Assembly (NCBI GenBank): GCA_916613615.1
Contig: OU744731.1
Span: 57,728,289-57,792,288, forward strand
DNA length: 64,000 nucleotides
From: Steromphala cineraria
Lineage: Eukaryota; Mollusca; Gastropoda; Trochida; Trochidae
Reading direction: 5' to 3'
A program made the translations under genes and the position numbers. The stretch's first letter is position 1. Each line of letters begins with the position of its first letter. The notes under the pieces are model-generated. The model searched no databases and was not told the origin of the DNA. It saw only the letters and a list, made by a program, of their open reading frames with translations. Positions 49,971 through 62,639 of the stretch are shown in pieces.

Positions 49971-52900
49971 CTTTTCTTTATTGGTAGAATGTTGAAGCAT
50001 GTCGGTAAATCAAACTGGTATATTTTGAATTCTGAAAACCTTGAACTTGGATTACTTCATATTTTGAGGTGATAATCTACTGACATTACGTCTGAGTTGT
50101 GACTCTATTCATTATTTCAACAAATACGCTTCATTGATAAGGTAGAGTGTCTTTAAGACACCAAGGCCTTACAAAGATTGGACTCAAATTGTTACATCAA
50201 AAGGTACTTTCAATAACTAAGATCAATGTCAGGTTGGACTTAAACGAAGTTGATGTATTGAATAGGTCAGTTAAACTTACAGTTATATTCAACAGGAATA
50301 TTGTTTCTTTAAACAAATGCTTTGTTCTCACTGACTGGTTAATCTGAGAGTTAAGGAAAGATTCAGTGTTAAGGATAGTATAAAATTCTAGAACCTATAA
50401 ATAATTCCACAACTATTATCAGCAATCATGTTAAATGGCGTTGTCACTTACTTCAACACCATTATGTCATTCAAACTTTCCTTAATCTGACATGGGTTAA
50501 ATCCTAAAGCGATCATTAAATTCATTGTAAAAGGAACTGTCATAGAAGATACAATCTCGTCACTTGAATGTCTCGACAGGAAAATTGATCGTGTGTCAAA
50601 CAATGAAATAACCGACATTCATCAGTTCTCGAAGGTAATGCTTCTTAACTTTTACTTTCGAATGTACAAAACTCTTCTTGGTTGCATCTTTCTTTTCCAA
50701 TTGGCGTAATCTAAAATATCCTTACATCAAAACGAGTTTGAGGTGAGTAAATTTGATTAAATTATTAGATTAAAAGGTTCGGTTTCCATTCTACTTTGTT
50801 TAAATTTAGGAAGCAGGCTCGTGTACATTATTAACGTCGTTCTTAGAAACTTAGAAGGTTCCTTAAATCGATTGCAGAAAAAGTAAATCCATTACCAAGT
50901 ATTACTATATGTACTTGTTTGTAAATGTTGAGTATCAGAACATTACTTTTTCAAAGCTATATTAGATAAGGGTTGTAATAAGGTGGTTGCTAGCGTTGGC
51001 AAAATGTATTGAGATACTGAAGAAGTTGCATGACAGAATTCGAAAATGAACTTGAACTGTTAGAATAAGAGTTGTGAAGATGATTTTTTTATTTAGTTTT
51101 AGTTTTTTTAATATCAGAGATTAGCAAAATCCTGTTTTAATACCTTTTCAACATCGCTTTTAACCTAGATAAAAAGTTTAATATTAGAAAAGCTATCAAA
51201 ATCTCAAAGTCAATAGCAGTAGTGTGGACGTCTGGAACACAACCACTTCTTTCACACATGAAATAAGTCACATGGTCATTTTTGTCTTCACAAATATAGT
51301 ATTCTGTTGTCTTATATTGACAGAGACGTCAAACATGAAATTTATTATTTTTGTAAGATAAGTAAAAGTTAACGACTTAAATACAATATGTATGTGAGCA
51401 ATAAAAATGTATGATAATGTGATAGAATCTAATATATTTTATCTCTTTTTGTCCTTCTAATGTCTTTATTTTAATCTGTACAGAGGTGGGCATCACGTTT
51501 TGTTAATAAGTGAACACGCACCTCAACATGTGATCTATCAACAGGTGTTAATCTGAATGTCAATATTTATAAGTTATGGTACCATTTGAAACAAAGAACA
51601 ATGTGTAGTCAAAGACATACAATTATACCGCATGGGCTATGAATTATGCATATGGGATCTAGTCAGACATTTAACACTGTGCTAGGGTTTGCGCTTGTTT
51701 GAACGTTTGAATCTGAAATAAAGTTTTCGATTTAAACCTTAGATAGATTATTTCTTGATACCTGAAATCGGTTCTTTATGTCTTTTCTGATAATATTGAT
51801 ATATTAATATGATTTACCGCCTTAACATATTCAGTTAGGTTTGTTTAATAAGTTTAAAAGTCAGTGTCATTTAATATATAATTGCATTTAACATGAGAAA
51901 GATGTTTTTTTTTAATATATGTATTGGTTCCTATGATTAGGAACATTTACATTTGTCATGGTTTTACAACTAGTATAACAGACAGAGGGATGTACAGTTG
52001 TGATTACACTTACATTAAATAGGTATATATGTGTATCTGAATAGTTCACTTCAGCAAGTCATAGTCATATTGGTCATTTAAGTATTGGTAGGAGAGGGTT
52101 CATTTTGTGATTACAATTTTCATGTCGTTTTTCTTTTTTGAAATATTTTTTAACACAAATAATTGTTTCAGAGTTATTAAATATAGGTTTATTATGATAA
52201 TTTTATCTTTATACTGAAAAAGTGAATGTGTCTTTTTGCATGATATGATTCAGTAGTCAATTTTGATATGGGGTACCAAATCAGACCATCTATTTGGATA
52301 TGTGAGGATATAATCAATTGTTAAGCCAAACCTGTAAGTCATTACGAAAAATGTTTGGGTCATCTGACATTCCCATTACACATGACAAAGGTTTTCATTT
52401 TCATCATGACAAAAACAACACAAACTGTTATCAATCATTTTTATGTTGAGCAACGAATTTTATAAATGGATAATAACATGTAAGTTTTTTTATTGAAAGT
52501 CTATTGTTTTTATGTTTTGAACCCCTTTTTGTATACTGTAAATAGTTTTCCAATGAAGAGCAAGATGGTTGCGAGAATCTAATTAATCCTAGAATTATAC
52601 TTTAAATTAAGATAAGTGGATACAATATTGCTCTACCTTTCAAATCACAAGAGTGTTTAAAACACTAATCTGAAAGAAAGAAAGTTCAGTAGTGGTTTCA
52701 AATAAAATTTAAACAACATTATATCAACTTACACTCTTTTGCTTACCATAATCTTCTTTACAATCAAAAGTGTATTTATGCGTCAGGGTAACACTTCACC
52801 GAATAAGAATACAGAATTGCTGACCTTTAACTACAAATTCTTTGCATCACAAAATGCATTTAGATATAATTTCTCTTGGGGTGAACTTAATAGCAACTTG

Positions 52901-54527
52901 TCATAAGGGACTCCAGTTTGTTTGGGCTTTTATCAATTTGACAAAGGAGATGATTATGCATCTACAACCCAATTCCAAATACGTGACGCCTCAAGATAGT
53001 TTCAAATAGTTTTGTCAAGCAGGTAGCGTATTGATTTCGCGTCATAATTCGAAATACTTTCTCGGGGAATCTAAACTATAGTAGGAACATTATATTTCTT
53101 TATTTGTAATAATTCATAATCTTAAGATCTAAGTCGAACTTTATTTATATTTCAATACGGGCAAAACGGGCAAAACGACTTGATTCCTTTAGATCTAGAG
53201 ATGCATGCTTTAGGAAATCTCAACTGTATCTAATTGTTTAAATGATAGAAATCTCGTTTCAACCAGCACGCTTTAACGTTGGGAAGATGGTAGCTATTGA
53301 AATAATTCTTAGTCCTGTACTTTTGCACACGTGTTGGTATTTTAAGGTTAATCTCAATTGTTTTAAATTATGCACAATGTTCATCAGCAGCTGTGCGGTT
53401 ACGTGCTGTAAAAAGAGTGGGTACCAACTTGAAACGTAAATTGTTTCCCGAAGATAAGTTTGGTAACTATCTACTCTTTTAGAGGAATTCTAGAAATTGG
53501 TCGCTCCATGAAAAAGAAAGAAGGTTATTATCCAAGGTGTACTGCAGGCTCTCACATAATCTTCTGTCTTTTGATGAGAAGTGTGTTCAAACAAATACTT
53601 CACATGAATTACAATAGAGGACATTAAGTACAAACACAAAATTTAGTATCACACAGGCTTGTTTCTGATGTGTTCATCCTATCTTTTATATCATGGTCAT
53701 TATGTAAGTACAAGTTCTTTAAGGAAAATAAATATATTCAAAAAAAGTAATCAAATTTACACGACGTCTTGTTGGGTTGCATTTTAACACATTGACGTTT
53801 AAATTTAAGTAAGTTATTCAACATAAAACTACACTAAAGTTAGTACCAATACGCTGATCTGCGATAAACCACACCTAACTAGGGATCTGGACGTAATAAG
53901 GATCAGAGTGATATGTTAATCATTTGAAATACCAACATCTGTCAATGAAGATTTTTCATTTATGTAAAAATGAAATCCATTTTCTACGAAATTATCATTC
54001 CAAATATGATATATGAAATGTATAAATGTTTATACATATATAATACACATATATATCAAAGTATTTAAAAACCGACAAATCTACAATTGCATTTATTTTA
54101 ACAGTGTTATTCAACACTTGGTGTCTTTAGATTATTAAAAACGATAAATATGGTTTCAAATTTGTGTAACAGTCAGTTACTTAATTAAGCAAACGTGTTT
54201 TGTTTTATTATAAGCCTCTAAAACTCGTGTTCACACTGTACATCAAAATGTCACTGTGGGTTAAAGAATACATGTTAAAGTTTATAAAACAGCAATTCAG
54301 CAATCCGCAACAATTAGCTAAAAGAAAACAAAAAATTCATTATAACGATAACTGTTTAACTGATAGATACTAAGTACTGCAGTGGGTAATAATTTCTCAT
54401 ATCCCGATTATCATTTTGCAAGCAATCTTACAATGTGTGCTATGATATCACTGATCTGCCCATATAATGTCCATTTAGGTGTACTTACGAGCATTTAAAA
54501 CAAAATGAACTGAGAAGATTTTGGGGT
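49971..54527. other. Long AT-rich stretch without a recognised gene
   Basis: No domain, RNA or transposon end was found up to the TTAA at 54528. Confidence 0.5.
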
Positions 54528-54584
54528 TTAACCCTTATAGTGCCCCAGGACCATACATGTGTCCCTCCCCCCAAACTCCCAAAA

Positions 54585-55230
54585 ATGCCGCAGGACCATA
54601 TATGGTCCCTAGCCATAACCCAATATACAGCCATGGCAGTTGAAAAAATCCTGCACCGATTCAAGTTGACAGTCATTTTTTGAGAATCTCCATAAACATA
54701 GCTTCAATTTGGTACCACGTTTGCAATATAGAACACAATATTTACAGAGATATCATGCTTTTCACAAAATAATTCCATCAAGACACATATGGTCCTTGGG
54801 CATGGTCACTGGGGGCAATTTTCTTCAATGCAAATGGAAATATATATTAACCAATTCAGGTTGACACCCATTAAAAAATAATCTCAATAACAAAAGCATC
54901 AATGTGATACCACTTTTACACAATTTGGCCTGATATAAATAGAGATATCAAGTTTTTAACAAAATACAATGATAAGGACACATATGGTCCATGACCATGG
55001 CCGATAGGGGTTAATCCTCTTCAATGCATGGCTAAAAAGATTTAAACCAATTCTATTTGAAAACCATATTTTCAGAATAACTGTCAAATTAGATTCAATC
55101 TGATATCACTTTTGTAATAGAAAACCTGATATTAACAGAGAAATTTGGTTTTATAAAAATACTTATTTGGGACACATATGGTCCTTTGGCATGGCCGATG
55201 GGGGTTAATTTTCTCAAATGCATGTGTAAA
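54585..55230. repeat. Subterminal tandem array, about 195-bp unit
   Basis: ACACATATGGTCC followed by CATGG and a GGGGGTTAA/GGGGCAA segment occurs near 54782, 54977 and 55171. A related partial unit near 54593 contains the perfect palindrome GGACCATATATGGTCC. Each unit also has GATATCA and CAATTC segments in the same order. The array sits at the left end of the piggyBac-type element. Confidence 0.85.
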
Positions 55231-55610
55231 TATTCACCAGCATGACAGACAAAAATTAAGGAAACAGGAAAAATCCAAAGTACTACCAAAATCTACAGTA
55301 TCTCTAGTTTTGAAATCACTTATTGATAATGGAAAATGCATTCTAATAATTAATGAACCGACCTAATTAATTATTACTTTGAATTTTGTCAAAACGGTCA
55401 TCATTCCTTGACTGAGGAAAATTACTATAACTTGCTCCTAGATATCTATTTCAAATGTAAATTCTTGACAAAACATAATATATGGGTACTGAAATCGGTA
55501 TCATACACGAATATGGTAATCAATTAGCAATAATATACAGCAGACCTTTCCAGAAGTATTTGGCAAACCAGCATACGTCACTGCCAGCTCTTGAATTGAA
55601 ATAAACAAAA

Positions 55611-55694
55611 TGGCCAGTCAAACTGGCAGCGGACAGAATACACCTTATTCTAATTTGGATATTTTGATACACCCACGATGGTTCGAGAAATGAA
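55611..55694 (+). CDS. Short ORF inside the piggyBac-type element
   Basis: The ATG has a favourable context (ACAAAATGG) and opens a 27-codon frame beginning MASQTGSGQNTPYSNLDILI. Another short one is at 57604 (30 codons, MDDASIKSAVFGKQ) in a GC-richer patch. Neither is recognised. Either could be a first exon or chance; no convincing donor was identified. Confidence 0.12.
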
Positions 55695-58600
55695 ATGACT
55701 TATACCTTTTCTACAGTTGATAAACGATATACAGGTCATGCGTATCATTTGAATTATCGTAAATCCAAACAGTGCGGGGCTGCATAGTAAAACATTCCAA
55801 CACTTCGGGTCACAGACAAATCTGATCGGTACAAAAACAATTCAAAAACGATTCGCGACCTGACAGCCCATTTACATCGAACAAATAAGTAACGTTACCT
55901 GAAAATACCATCGAAAGATAGCATTTTAATATTTGTTTATGTATGAGTCCATGTTTTCATGATTTGATGAGTGCAAGATAGCAGAACGTTTAATTCTAAA
56001 ATGAAGTACACGTTGCATTGCGCGGCTGTTTTGTTGACAGAATGGCGGTGACATTGTAGATACCACTTTCGTGAGATCTTATTTCTATGAGCTAATGTGG
56101 TACGGACGTCTGTTGGTTTCAGTGAAACGAAAGAGTAAATCACATTACCATTTTGATATTTGTGTTTGCCTCGATATGTGCTAAATATAGAATAAAATTC
56201 AACGGATTGCAAAAGTCATTTCCATAGCGTTGATTACTCTGGATAAATATATTTTAACCATGATTTTTTTCCTATGAAAATAACAATCAGTATGTCAAAA
56301 TAGTGTCAATCATATGTCATTGTTATATAATTTTTTTATTTCAAACTTTGAGGGTGATTTCATTCGATTTATTTGAGGAATAGACAAGCCAAGGATTACG
56401 AGAGTTTGTTTCAACTTCAAATCGAACCTTCATTCTGGCGCGGAACAATCACCTGTCGTCTGGTGAACAGGACGAGACACGCGAGTCGTGACGTCTTCGC
56501 ATGTTCTGCCGTCATATCCGGTCTACTTTGCTCGCGACCATTAGCGCTATTTATAGTACGGGAAATCTCTTGTTGCCGAAATACAACAAATATTTTTAAA
56601 ATCCTTTGATTACAATGACAGTGACCGTGGCAATAAAAATCTAGATGATGACGGTTGACTCTTGTCATGTCAAGCTTTGGTTTTGCTGTCATTCTCAATG
56701 AATTGGACATTTTCTTATATTTATCAAAGCCATATATACATGTATATCTTAATTATTATGATACGCTTACAAAAATACTGAACAGGAATAAAATGAAGTG
56801 GCATTTTTGAAATTATGTCTGAAATTTATCAGATGGAAAGTGATCATACAGTATTCCTTAAATCTATCAAATGAACAAAAACCCCAGTAAAACCAGCATG
56901 TTTACAATTTATAAGGGCCATCGCACATTTTCTAATGTAGGCCTATAAGTATAATAAATATCAACATGAATTTTTACTGAAAAAAAATACATTAATATAA
57001 AAAAATTCTGTATACATCCTCGATTTTTATTATTATATTCTATTTTCTCTGATAATTCAATCCCATTTTAACAATCTATCATTTTTATTTGAATTATTTC
57101 ATCCAAATGATAATTAGTTTTTACGATATTTTGATTTGAAATTTATGCATAAAAAAAGGGGTATCTAGTCTCAATATGATTTTTAAGTTGATAAATTTCT
57201 TGAAATATATTGAGAAGATATTTGTGTATTTCTCATTGATTTATGAATTTATGAATGAATCCCTGGATGCAATATAAAATCTGATATAATAAAGAATGTG
57301 ATACACAAAGTGTGTAATTATAAAAGTTTTATCAAAAAACAAAAAGTTTCTGGTCTATTCACCAATATGATCTCAAAATTGAAACCGATTGTTCGATGAG
57401 CTAGGGGCGTGGCCAGTAACAGACGATGCTGAAGAGCGTCAATGTTGGCTTTCAAAAACCTCGATAGAGATAGAGAACATTATAGATAAAAGTGTTGCTT
57501 GATAAATTTTAGGCACGCGAGAAATTTAAAGAGTAAACACTGAAGTACGACAACCTTCCCACCATATTTAATGCGCGAATTTCATCGTGCATAACGCCGC
57601 AAATGGACGACGCGTCAATCAAGTCGGCCGTTTTCGGGAAGCAGGCCTGTTTTTATCTTCTAAATATTTTAGTCATTTTCCACCATGTCAAGTAAAGACA
57701 TTATATCCAGTTGGTCGTATATATAGTTTGCAACCTTCCTTGTGTTATTAAGGGTAAATTATAGTTAGATTTGTTTTTTAATCTAATTTTGATTTTGATA
57801 ATTTTTAAACCGAGCTGGTATTTTCCTTTACTCGAGAGTAGTTTGATATACGTCTGGCAGTGACCAAGTTTGCTTGAAATGTTATGGATTTATTGAAGGT
57901 TATAATATATATATGTTTACCACAATTCAAACTGTGATTGTGATTGAAAATACATGCTAATGGTAACATCTTCGTGGAAAAGGAATTCTACCAAATTCGC
58001 AATGCCAAACTGCCGTGATGTGTTCTCGCTATTTTTTCGCGCTTTTGTCTGATCGATCGTTTTGAATTTTCTGTTAGAACATACTCGTACATGGGAAACT
58101 GTTCCAATAGTTTGCTTATGAATTCTAATTTGATAATCTGTACTTTTTCATCGTTTTAGTTTATTGTGCAACAATATATATTGAGTTGTTTATGCGCTTG
58201 CAAAAAATGCGACTCAAATCATGATTCTGTCTGTATGAAACTGCTTTTGTTTTCGACCTTGTGATAGCAACATAACTTTCTGTGGATGGAAATTCAGTCA
58301 TGTGCACGGGCTGTGGAAAAATTGCAAGGACTTTCCGTGCACCGTACATTTACTGCACTTAATTGTCTATGACGTCACGGCCAACAATGTTCAACAAATG
58401 AAAACAAAAAGATAACTTGTTTTATTTCGTGAACAATTGGTCGCATGTAGGAAGTTAACACATCAACGTGATCACTGACATCCGCTTTCTTGATAAATGA
58501 CAATTGAATTACTTTGTAGATAACGGCAATTTAATTACAATCGATGAAACAAGGGTATGTTTTCGTTCCTCGGCTGAACATTTGCATGAAAAACGTCTCT

Positions 58601-58834
58601 GCAGTTTATAATTAGATTAAATTCATTTTTATTGTTGTCACTTATGATTTAAAATACATTGAATAAATGGTAAACAACTCAGCTTTCTTCACTTAAAATC
58701 TCATGAATTTCCGAACATAGATAACGCCTCAGCGACATTTTTTGTACAACGTTGACCAAAATCTCGAGTTTACTCCAAAGTTAGCGGCACTGCGTGAGTG
58801 CATAGCGTCAAAGGCCGGGCACTGTAAGGGTTAA

Positions 58835-58939
58835 CGCCGCTTTCAAGAGTATTTCATTTACACCACAGCTGTTATTATTATTGCAGGGTGAACGCCTACA
58901 ACACTAATGGGGCTATGCATTTAGGAGAAACCTTCAAGC
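58835..58939. other. Short spacer, nothing recognised
   Basis: Spacer between the piggyBac-type element and the SINE. Confidence 0.4.
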
Positions 58940-59115
58940 AACTTTTGTGCTTGTGAACCATGAGTGGTAAGGCGCTGAAATTCAGTGTAGCATTGCAACC
59001 AAACCTTACTACGTATAGAACAGTTCTCTAATACAGACACAGTTGCCGAGCGCTCGGTGGAATTCGAACCCCGGACCGAAGCCGAATGCGATAACCACTG
59101 CACTATCCCGCCCCC
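58940..59115 (-). mobile_element. tRNA-derived SINE, reverse orientation
   Basis: On the minus strand the A box TAGTGCAGTGG (59095-59105) and B box GGTTCGAATTCC (59059-59070) are spaced close to tRNA spacing, preceded by GGGGGCGGGA. The body after the B box has no central domain that I recognise, and its 3' limit is uncertain. The minus-strand frame 58921-59175 reads through it and is not coding. Confidence 0.7.
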
Positions 59116-59401
59116 ATTAAATAAAATTATCATATACATATATACATCTGAGGTGTGTACTTTAACGTTAAGCATGAGTTAAGGCATGGTAAGTATGTTT
59201 TAGCTGTGAAAGGTCAACTGTGAAAGCAAAGGTGTATTGTGTAGTATCGACACAAATGCAATAATTATTTTGGTCAAAATGGATGTTATCATAACCTCTA
59301 GCGTGTTTTCTTCTAATGACGACAGACAAATTATGTTCGTTTAAGTCATGTATTCGATGTTAACGTTTCCCAATGTTTAAATAAATGGTCTGTTTAACTT
59401 T

Positions 59402-59433
59402 TAAACCCACTGACAAAAGAAACTTTACACCTT
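59402..59433. repeat. Tc1-like terminal inverted repeat relic
   Basis: AAACCCACTGACAAAAGAAA followed by CTTTACACCTT; its complement matches 553-581 closely. No transposase block is recognisable next to it. Confidence 0.6.
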
Positions 59434-59879
59434 GATATGCATAAATTAATTGAATAATATTAAGCGGTAACCGTTGTAACTAATTAAACAGTTTACTATC
59501 ATAGCGTAACCCAAGGAAAGAGGATTTGATCACAACCAAACTAACAAGACGTTCCAGAATAATAGCATCTCTGGATTGCATCCATGATGGCAGATAACGT
59601 GCCAAGAAATGATTTGAACACGGACCGTTTCTACACCTCGTTAATATCAGACCGTTTACTGCCAGACTTACTGTGATATCCTTGCCCATCAAAACGTAAA
59701 GTCAACGGTTAGCCAACGTCTAGCCGCGGCCAAAGAGTTCCTCTGAAATGTCGCCCAGAGATCGTCCCTGGGGACCACGTTGCCAAACAGGTATGACAAC
59801 GACATAAGCCACCTCAGACCATAAATGAGTTTGACAAGATGTTTCATGAATAGTGGAGACGACTACCGGATTACGTCAT
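59434..59879. other. Possible decayed Tc1-like interior, not confirmed
   Basis: This stretch is less AT-rich than its surroundings and starts at a Tc1-type TIR, so it may be transposon interior. I could not find any conserved transposase motif in the six frames; frames are broken by stops. Confidence 0.3.
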
Positions 59880-60668
59880 TTAAGGAGGTTGGATACAAAA
59901 TATCGAGGTATTAAGAAATAGCTAAATTTGGTCTTTTTTTGTTGAAAAATATTTCTTGAATCAAATTATGTCATAAACATACAATGTCACCACAGTTTTT
60001 GTTCGAAAAAGGGCCCATCCGTTAGGGCACCCAATGATGAAAATACAATAATTGAAAAACTCCTTTTCAAGATAACTTTTGAATATAATTGTTATTTAAA
60101 TGTTTTTCTTTTAAGGCATTGCAGTATGGAAATAAACTAAGTCAGAAAAAAAGGAACTTGAAAATAATATGAAGTAAATTCATACAAATAACCTTTTTTT
60201 TGTATGATTATTTTTGTAAAATATTATTCTTTTATGAAAAAAATCGATTTCTTGTATTAAGACTTTTTTGAAAATTATATATTTTATAGTTAATACACAC
60301 TAGAATAAGATTAAAAAGAAAAAACAATATGTCACCAGGGGATAAAAGAGATATTCACATTCAATTTAGCCACATCAATGAAAATTAACATCCAGGGGAG
60401 ATAACTCGACATTGTCAACATTACCCTTTTTTAGAAATTTTCATTAGTACTTAAGGTTAATTAGTGAAATAAATTTTATCATAAAACAAATACTTATGTT
60501 CACAAATATAACATAGTCATTGTTTTTTATTAAACTAAATCATTATTTTATTTTTTTATTTTTTTATCTCACACTTTCAGTGAAAAATAAACAAAACAGC
60601 ATAAACTTTAAAATAGCACAATCTGACTGTTGCGGATGTGCAGTAACAAAGGTATCCAACCTCCTTAA
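59880..60668. mobile_element. TTAA-flanked non-autonomous element, family M2
   Basis: The ends TTAAGGAGGTTGGATAC (59880-59896) and GTATCCAACCTCCTTAA (60652-60668) are a perfect 17-base inverted pair including TTAA. The 789-base interior is very AT-rich with long A and T runs and no frame of note. It is unrelated in sequence to M1 and to the 4.3-kb element. Confidence 0.88.
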
Positions 60669-61796
60669 CATCTCATGAACTCTATTACCCGACATATCAT
60701 TTCTAGAAGCCCATATAGGACACTCATGACTCTGAAACTGTTACCTATATCAAGAAACCCGTTGACATTTATCCCAGTAGCAATCAAAGGCATCCACCAA
60801 ATTGACCTACGAATTAAATCAGAGACATTAGCATACCCCTTCAATGCACAAGTGACACAAACTTTTCATTTTCGTTAACGATTGAAAAATGGAATGTAAA
60901 AATGAATAATCATCACAATACCTTAAAAAGACATCAAATGGTTCGCTATTTTATCTTCTATCAAGTGAAGTTGGGTGTAAACTTTCTTTTTGTCGGGGGG
61001 GTTTACTTGGTGTAAATGTAATTTGCGTCACATAAAACATGTAAATAAAACATTGTCACTTGTATTCAGTTGTCATAGTTAAGTTGTGACTGGAACTATT
61101 TACAGGTCCCTCGACTAAAGAAGTTATCACCAATTAAAATGATAATATACAAATGTATGAAAACACACATGAAAAGTTTTATTTGGTAAAACCGCTGTGC
61201 GCTTCAGAAAGCGAAACTAATCATATGTGAAAAACAAAGATACAGACCTATATTCCGCTACTTTTTTATATTAAAAATTATTTAACATTAGATACAAATG
61301 CAGATTTAAAACTTGTGAAAATTTGAGTGCAGATAAATTATGTTGTCTCACAAAAGACAAGTCGGTGTCTTATTTTAGTTTACAATTATAAACAACCTTG
61401 TCACATGACTGCTTTCCATCAACAATAACCTAAGAAAATGAAAAATAAGAAATTATGGCGACTTCGTCAGAATACATCTCAAAAGAAGTGTCTGTCAAAA
61501 CAAAAGGATTTGTCTGTGTTGTCAAAATGCACATCCATACGTAATTGTGAATATGGTGCCTTTTTTCAAGATCAGCATTACACTGCGATAAACCTAAATG
61601 CTAAAATTAACATTCTTTATTGTCACAAACTTTAGTAAGTACTAGCCAGAATGATTTTCATAACTCTCTATAATAAGTAGGTTTTTAATGTGAAAGCTAA
61701 ATGCAATTATGATAAATTATTATGTTAAGCAACTGCAAACTAGCTAGTTTGTATAAGACAAATGACCCATATCAAGTGGAAATATGCCTTTGTCAT
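60669..61796. other. AT-rich intergenic DNA, nothing recognised
   Basis: No gene or repeat family was identified; a run of seven G lies near 60995. Confidence 0.5.
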
Positions 61797-61997
61797 AAAG
61801 GGACCACTTGGTCATACTATATTTGCTACTATATAAATTATTTTAGATCATGAGATTAAGTTTCTCTGGTATTATTAGAGACATAAAAACATTGTATAAT
61901 TACGCATATATATTGGGCAAGTGATATTAAATTCTAACTGTAGTAAACATATCTTTTAAGGAGGACAAGCAAATGTAACTTAAAGCGCTGTTATGCT

Positions 61998-62562
61998 TTA
62001 AAGAGGCAGTAGCACGTTTTTAGAGGGAATATAAGGTGATGTCAGGAAATCGAAAAATAATGGTTCTAATTGAAAGACAATGCATTTAAACTAAATGGAT
62101 CAGTAATAATTCAAATATATAATGTAAAGTTTAGCCATGCGATTTCTTTTTCTTACACAAAAAGAATTAAAGGTGTTCACATAAAATGGCCGCCAATGGA
62201 TTTTATGAGAATCTTCATACTTTGTCCTCTGACTATGGATGATCATCTTCCTACGCAGAGCCTAAAAGGCCAGTTTCCAAACTGTCATTTAATGCCTTGC
62301 TGCAGAGACTTTACTTTTCTGTGCTGCTATAGTGCCCCTACAGAGTAGAGAGCAAGCACAGAAAACTCAAGGCTATGCAGCAAGGCATAAAATGACAGTT
62401 TGGAAACTGGCCTTTTAGGCTCTGCGTAGGCAGATGATGGATGATTGGCTTGTGTATAAGATTTTTGACACTATCAAAATAATACATTTAGCATTAACTT
62501 ACAATTATCAGTGAAAATTTTAAAATATAAAATTATCAAAAAACGTGCTACTGCCCCTTTAA
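61998..62562 (+). mobile_element. TTAA-flanked MITE, family M1, carrying an insertion
   Basis: TTAA at 61998-62001 and 62559-62562, with family ends and interior. Subtracting the 193-base foldback element and one copy of its 9-base target repeat leaves 363 bases, the same length as the uninterrupted copies. The 92-codon frame at 62070-62348 spans the MITE and insertion and is not a gene. Confidence 0.93.
62244..62436. mobile_element. Foldback element with 9-bp target duplication
   Basis: 193 bases consisting mostly of long inverted arms: GCAGAGCCTAAAAGGCCAGT and AACTGTCATTTAATGCC on the left, with complements on the right. It is flanked by ATGGATGAT at 62235-62243 and 62437-62445; uninterrupted M1 copies have this sequence once. 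Long arms and a 9-base duplication fit Mutator-type (MULE) miniature elements, though target length alone does not prove it. Confidence 0.9.
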
Positions 62563-62633
62563 CGTCAAATCAGTAAAATAATACTTCTCTGACCAAGTAG
62601 CCCATTTGCACTTTAATATCAATGTTTTAGGCA

Positions 62634-62639
62634 TTTATT
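62634..62639 (-). terminator. Candidate polyadenylation signal
   Basis: AATAAA on the minus strand (TTTATT on the plus strand), the first such hexamer downstream of the stop at 62921. It lies inside the outer element at 61797-62763. Confidence 0.35.

Larger units (their letters stand above)
54528..58834. mobile_element. piggyBac-type element, 4.3 kb, no transposase seen
   Basis: TTAA at 54528-54531 and 58831-58834. Inside them lie inverted ends CCCTTATAGTGCCC and (complement of the right end) CCCTTACAGTGCCC, 13 of 14 identical. Ends beginning CCC inside TTAA are the signature of piggyBac elements. The family transposase is roughly 600 residues, but no frame over 100 codons exists here and none carries a recognisable DDE domain. 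This is a large non-autonomous derivative, a decayed copy, or an element carrying unrelated DNA. The left 0.7 kb is a tandem array. The interior has several relatively GC-rich, CpG-bearing patches (56430-56560, 57400-57640) and a CRE octamer at 58370-58377. Chance TTAA-TIR pairing is possible but unlikely given the match. Confidence 0.72.

Noticed and set aside
59434..59879. Tc1 transposase C-terminus suggested by WRRLP near 59850
   Set aside because: No other conserved transposase motif accompanies it, stops interrupt every frame, and the position relative to the TIR is wrong.
62070..62348. 92-codon open frame
   Set aside because: It crosses the boundary between an M1 MITE and a foldback insertion, so it is accidental.
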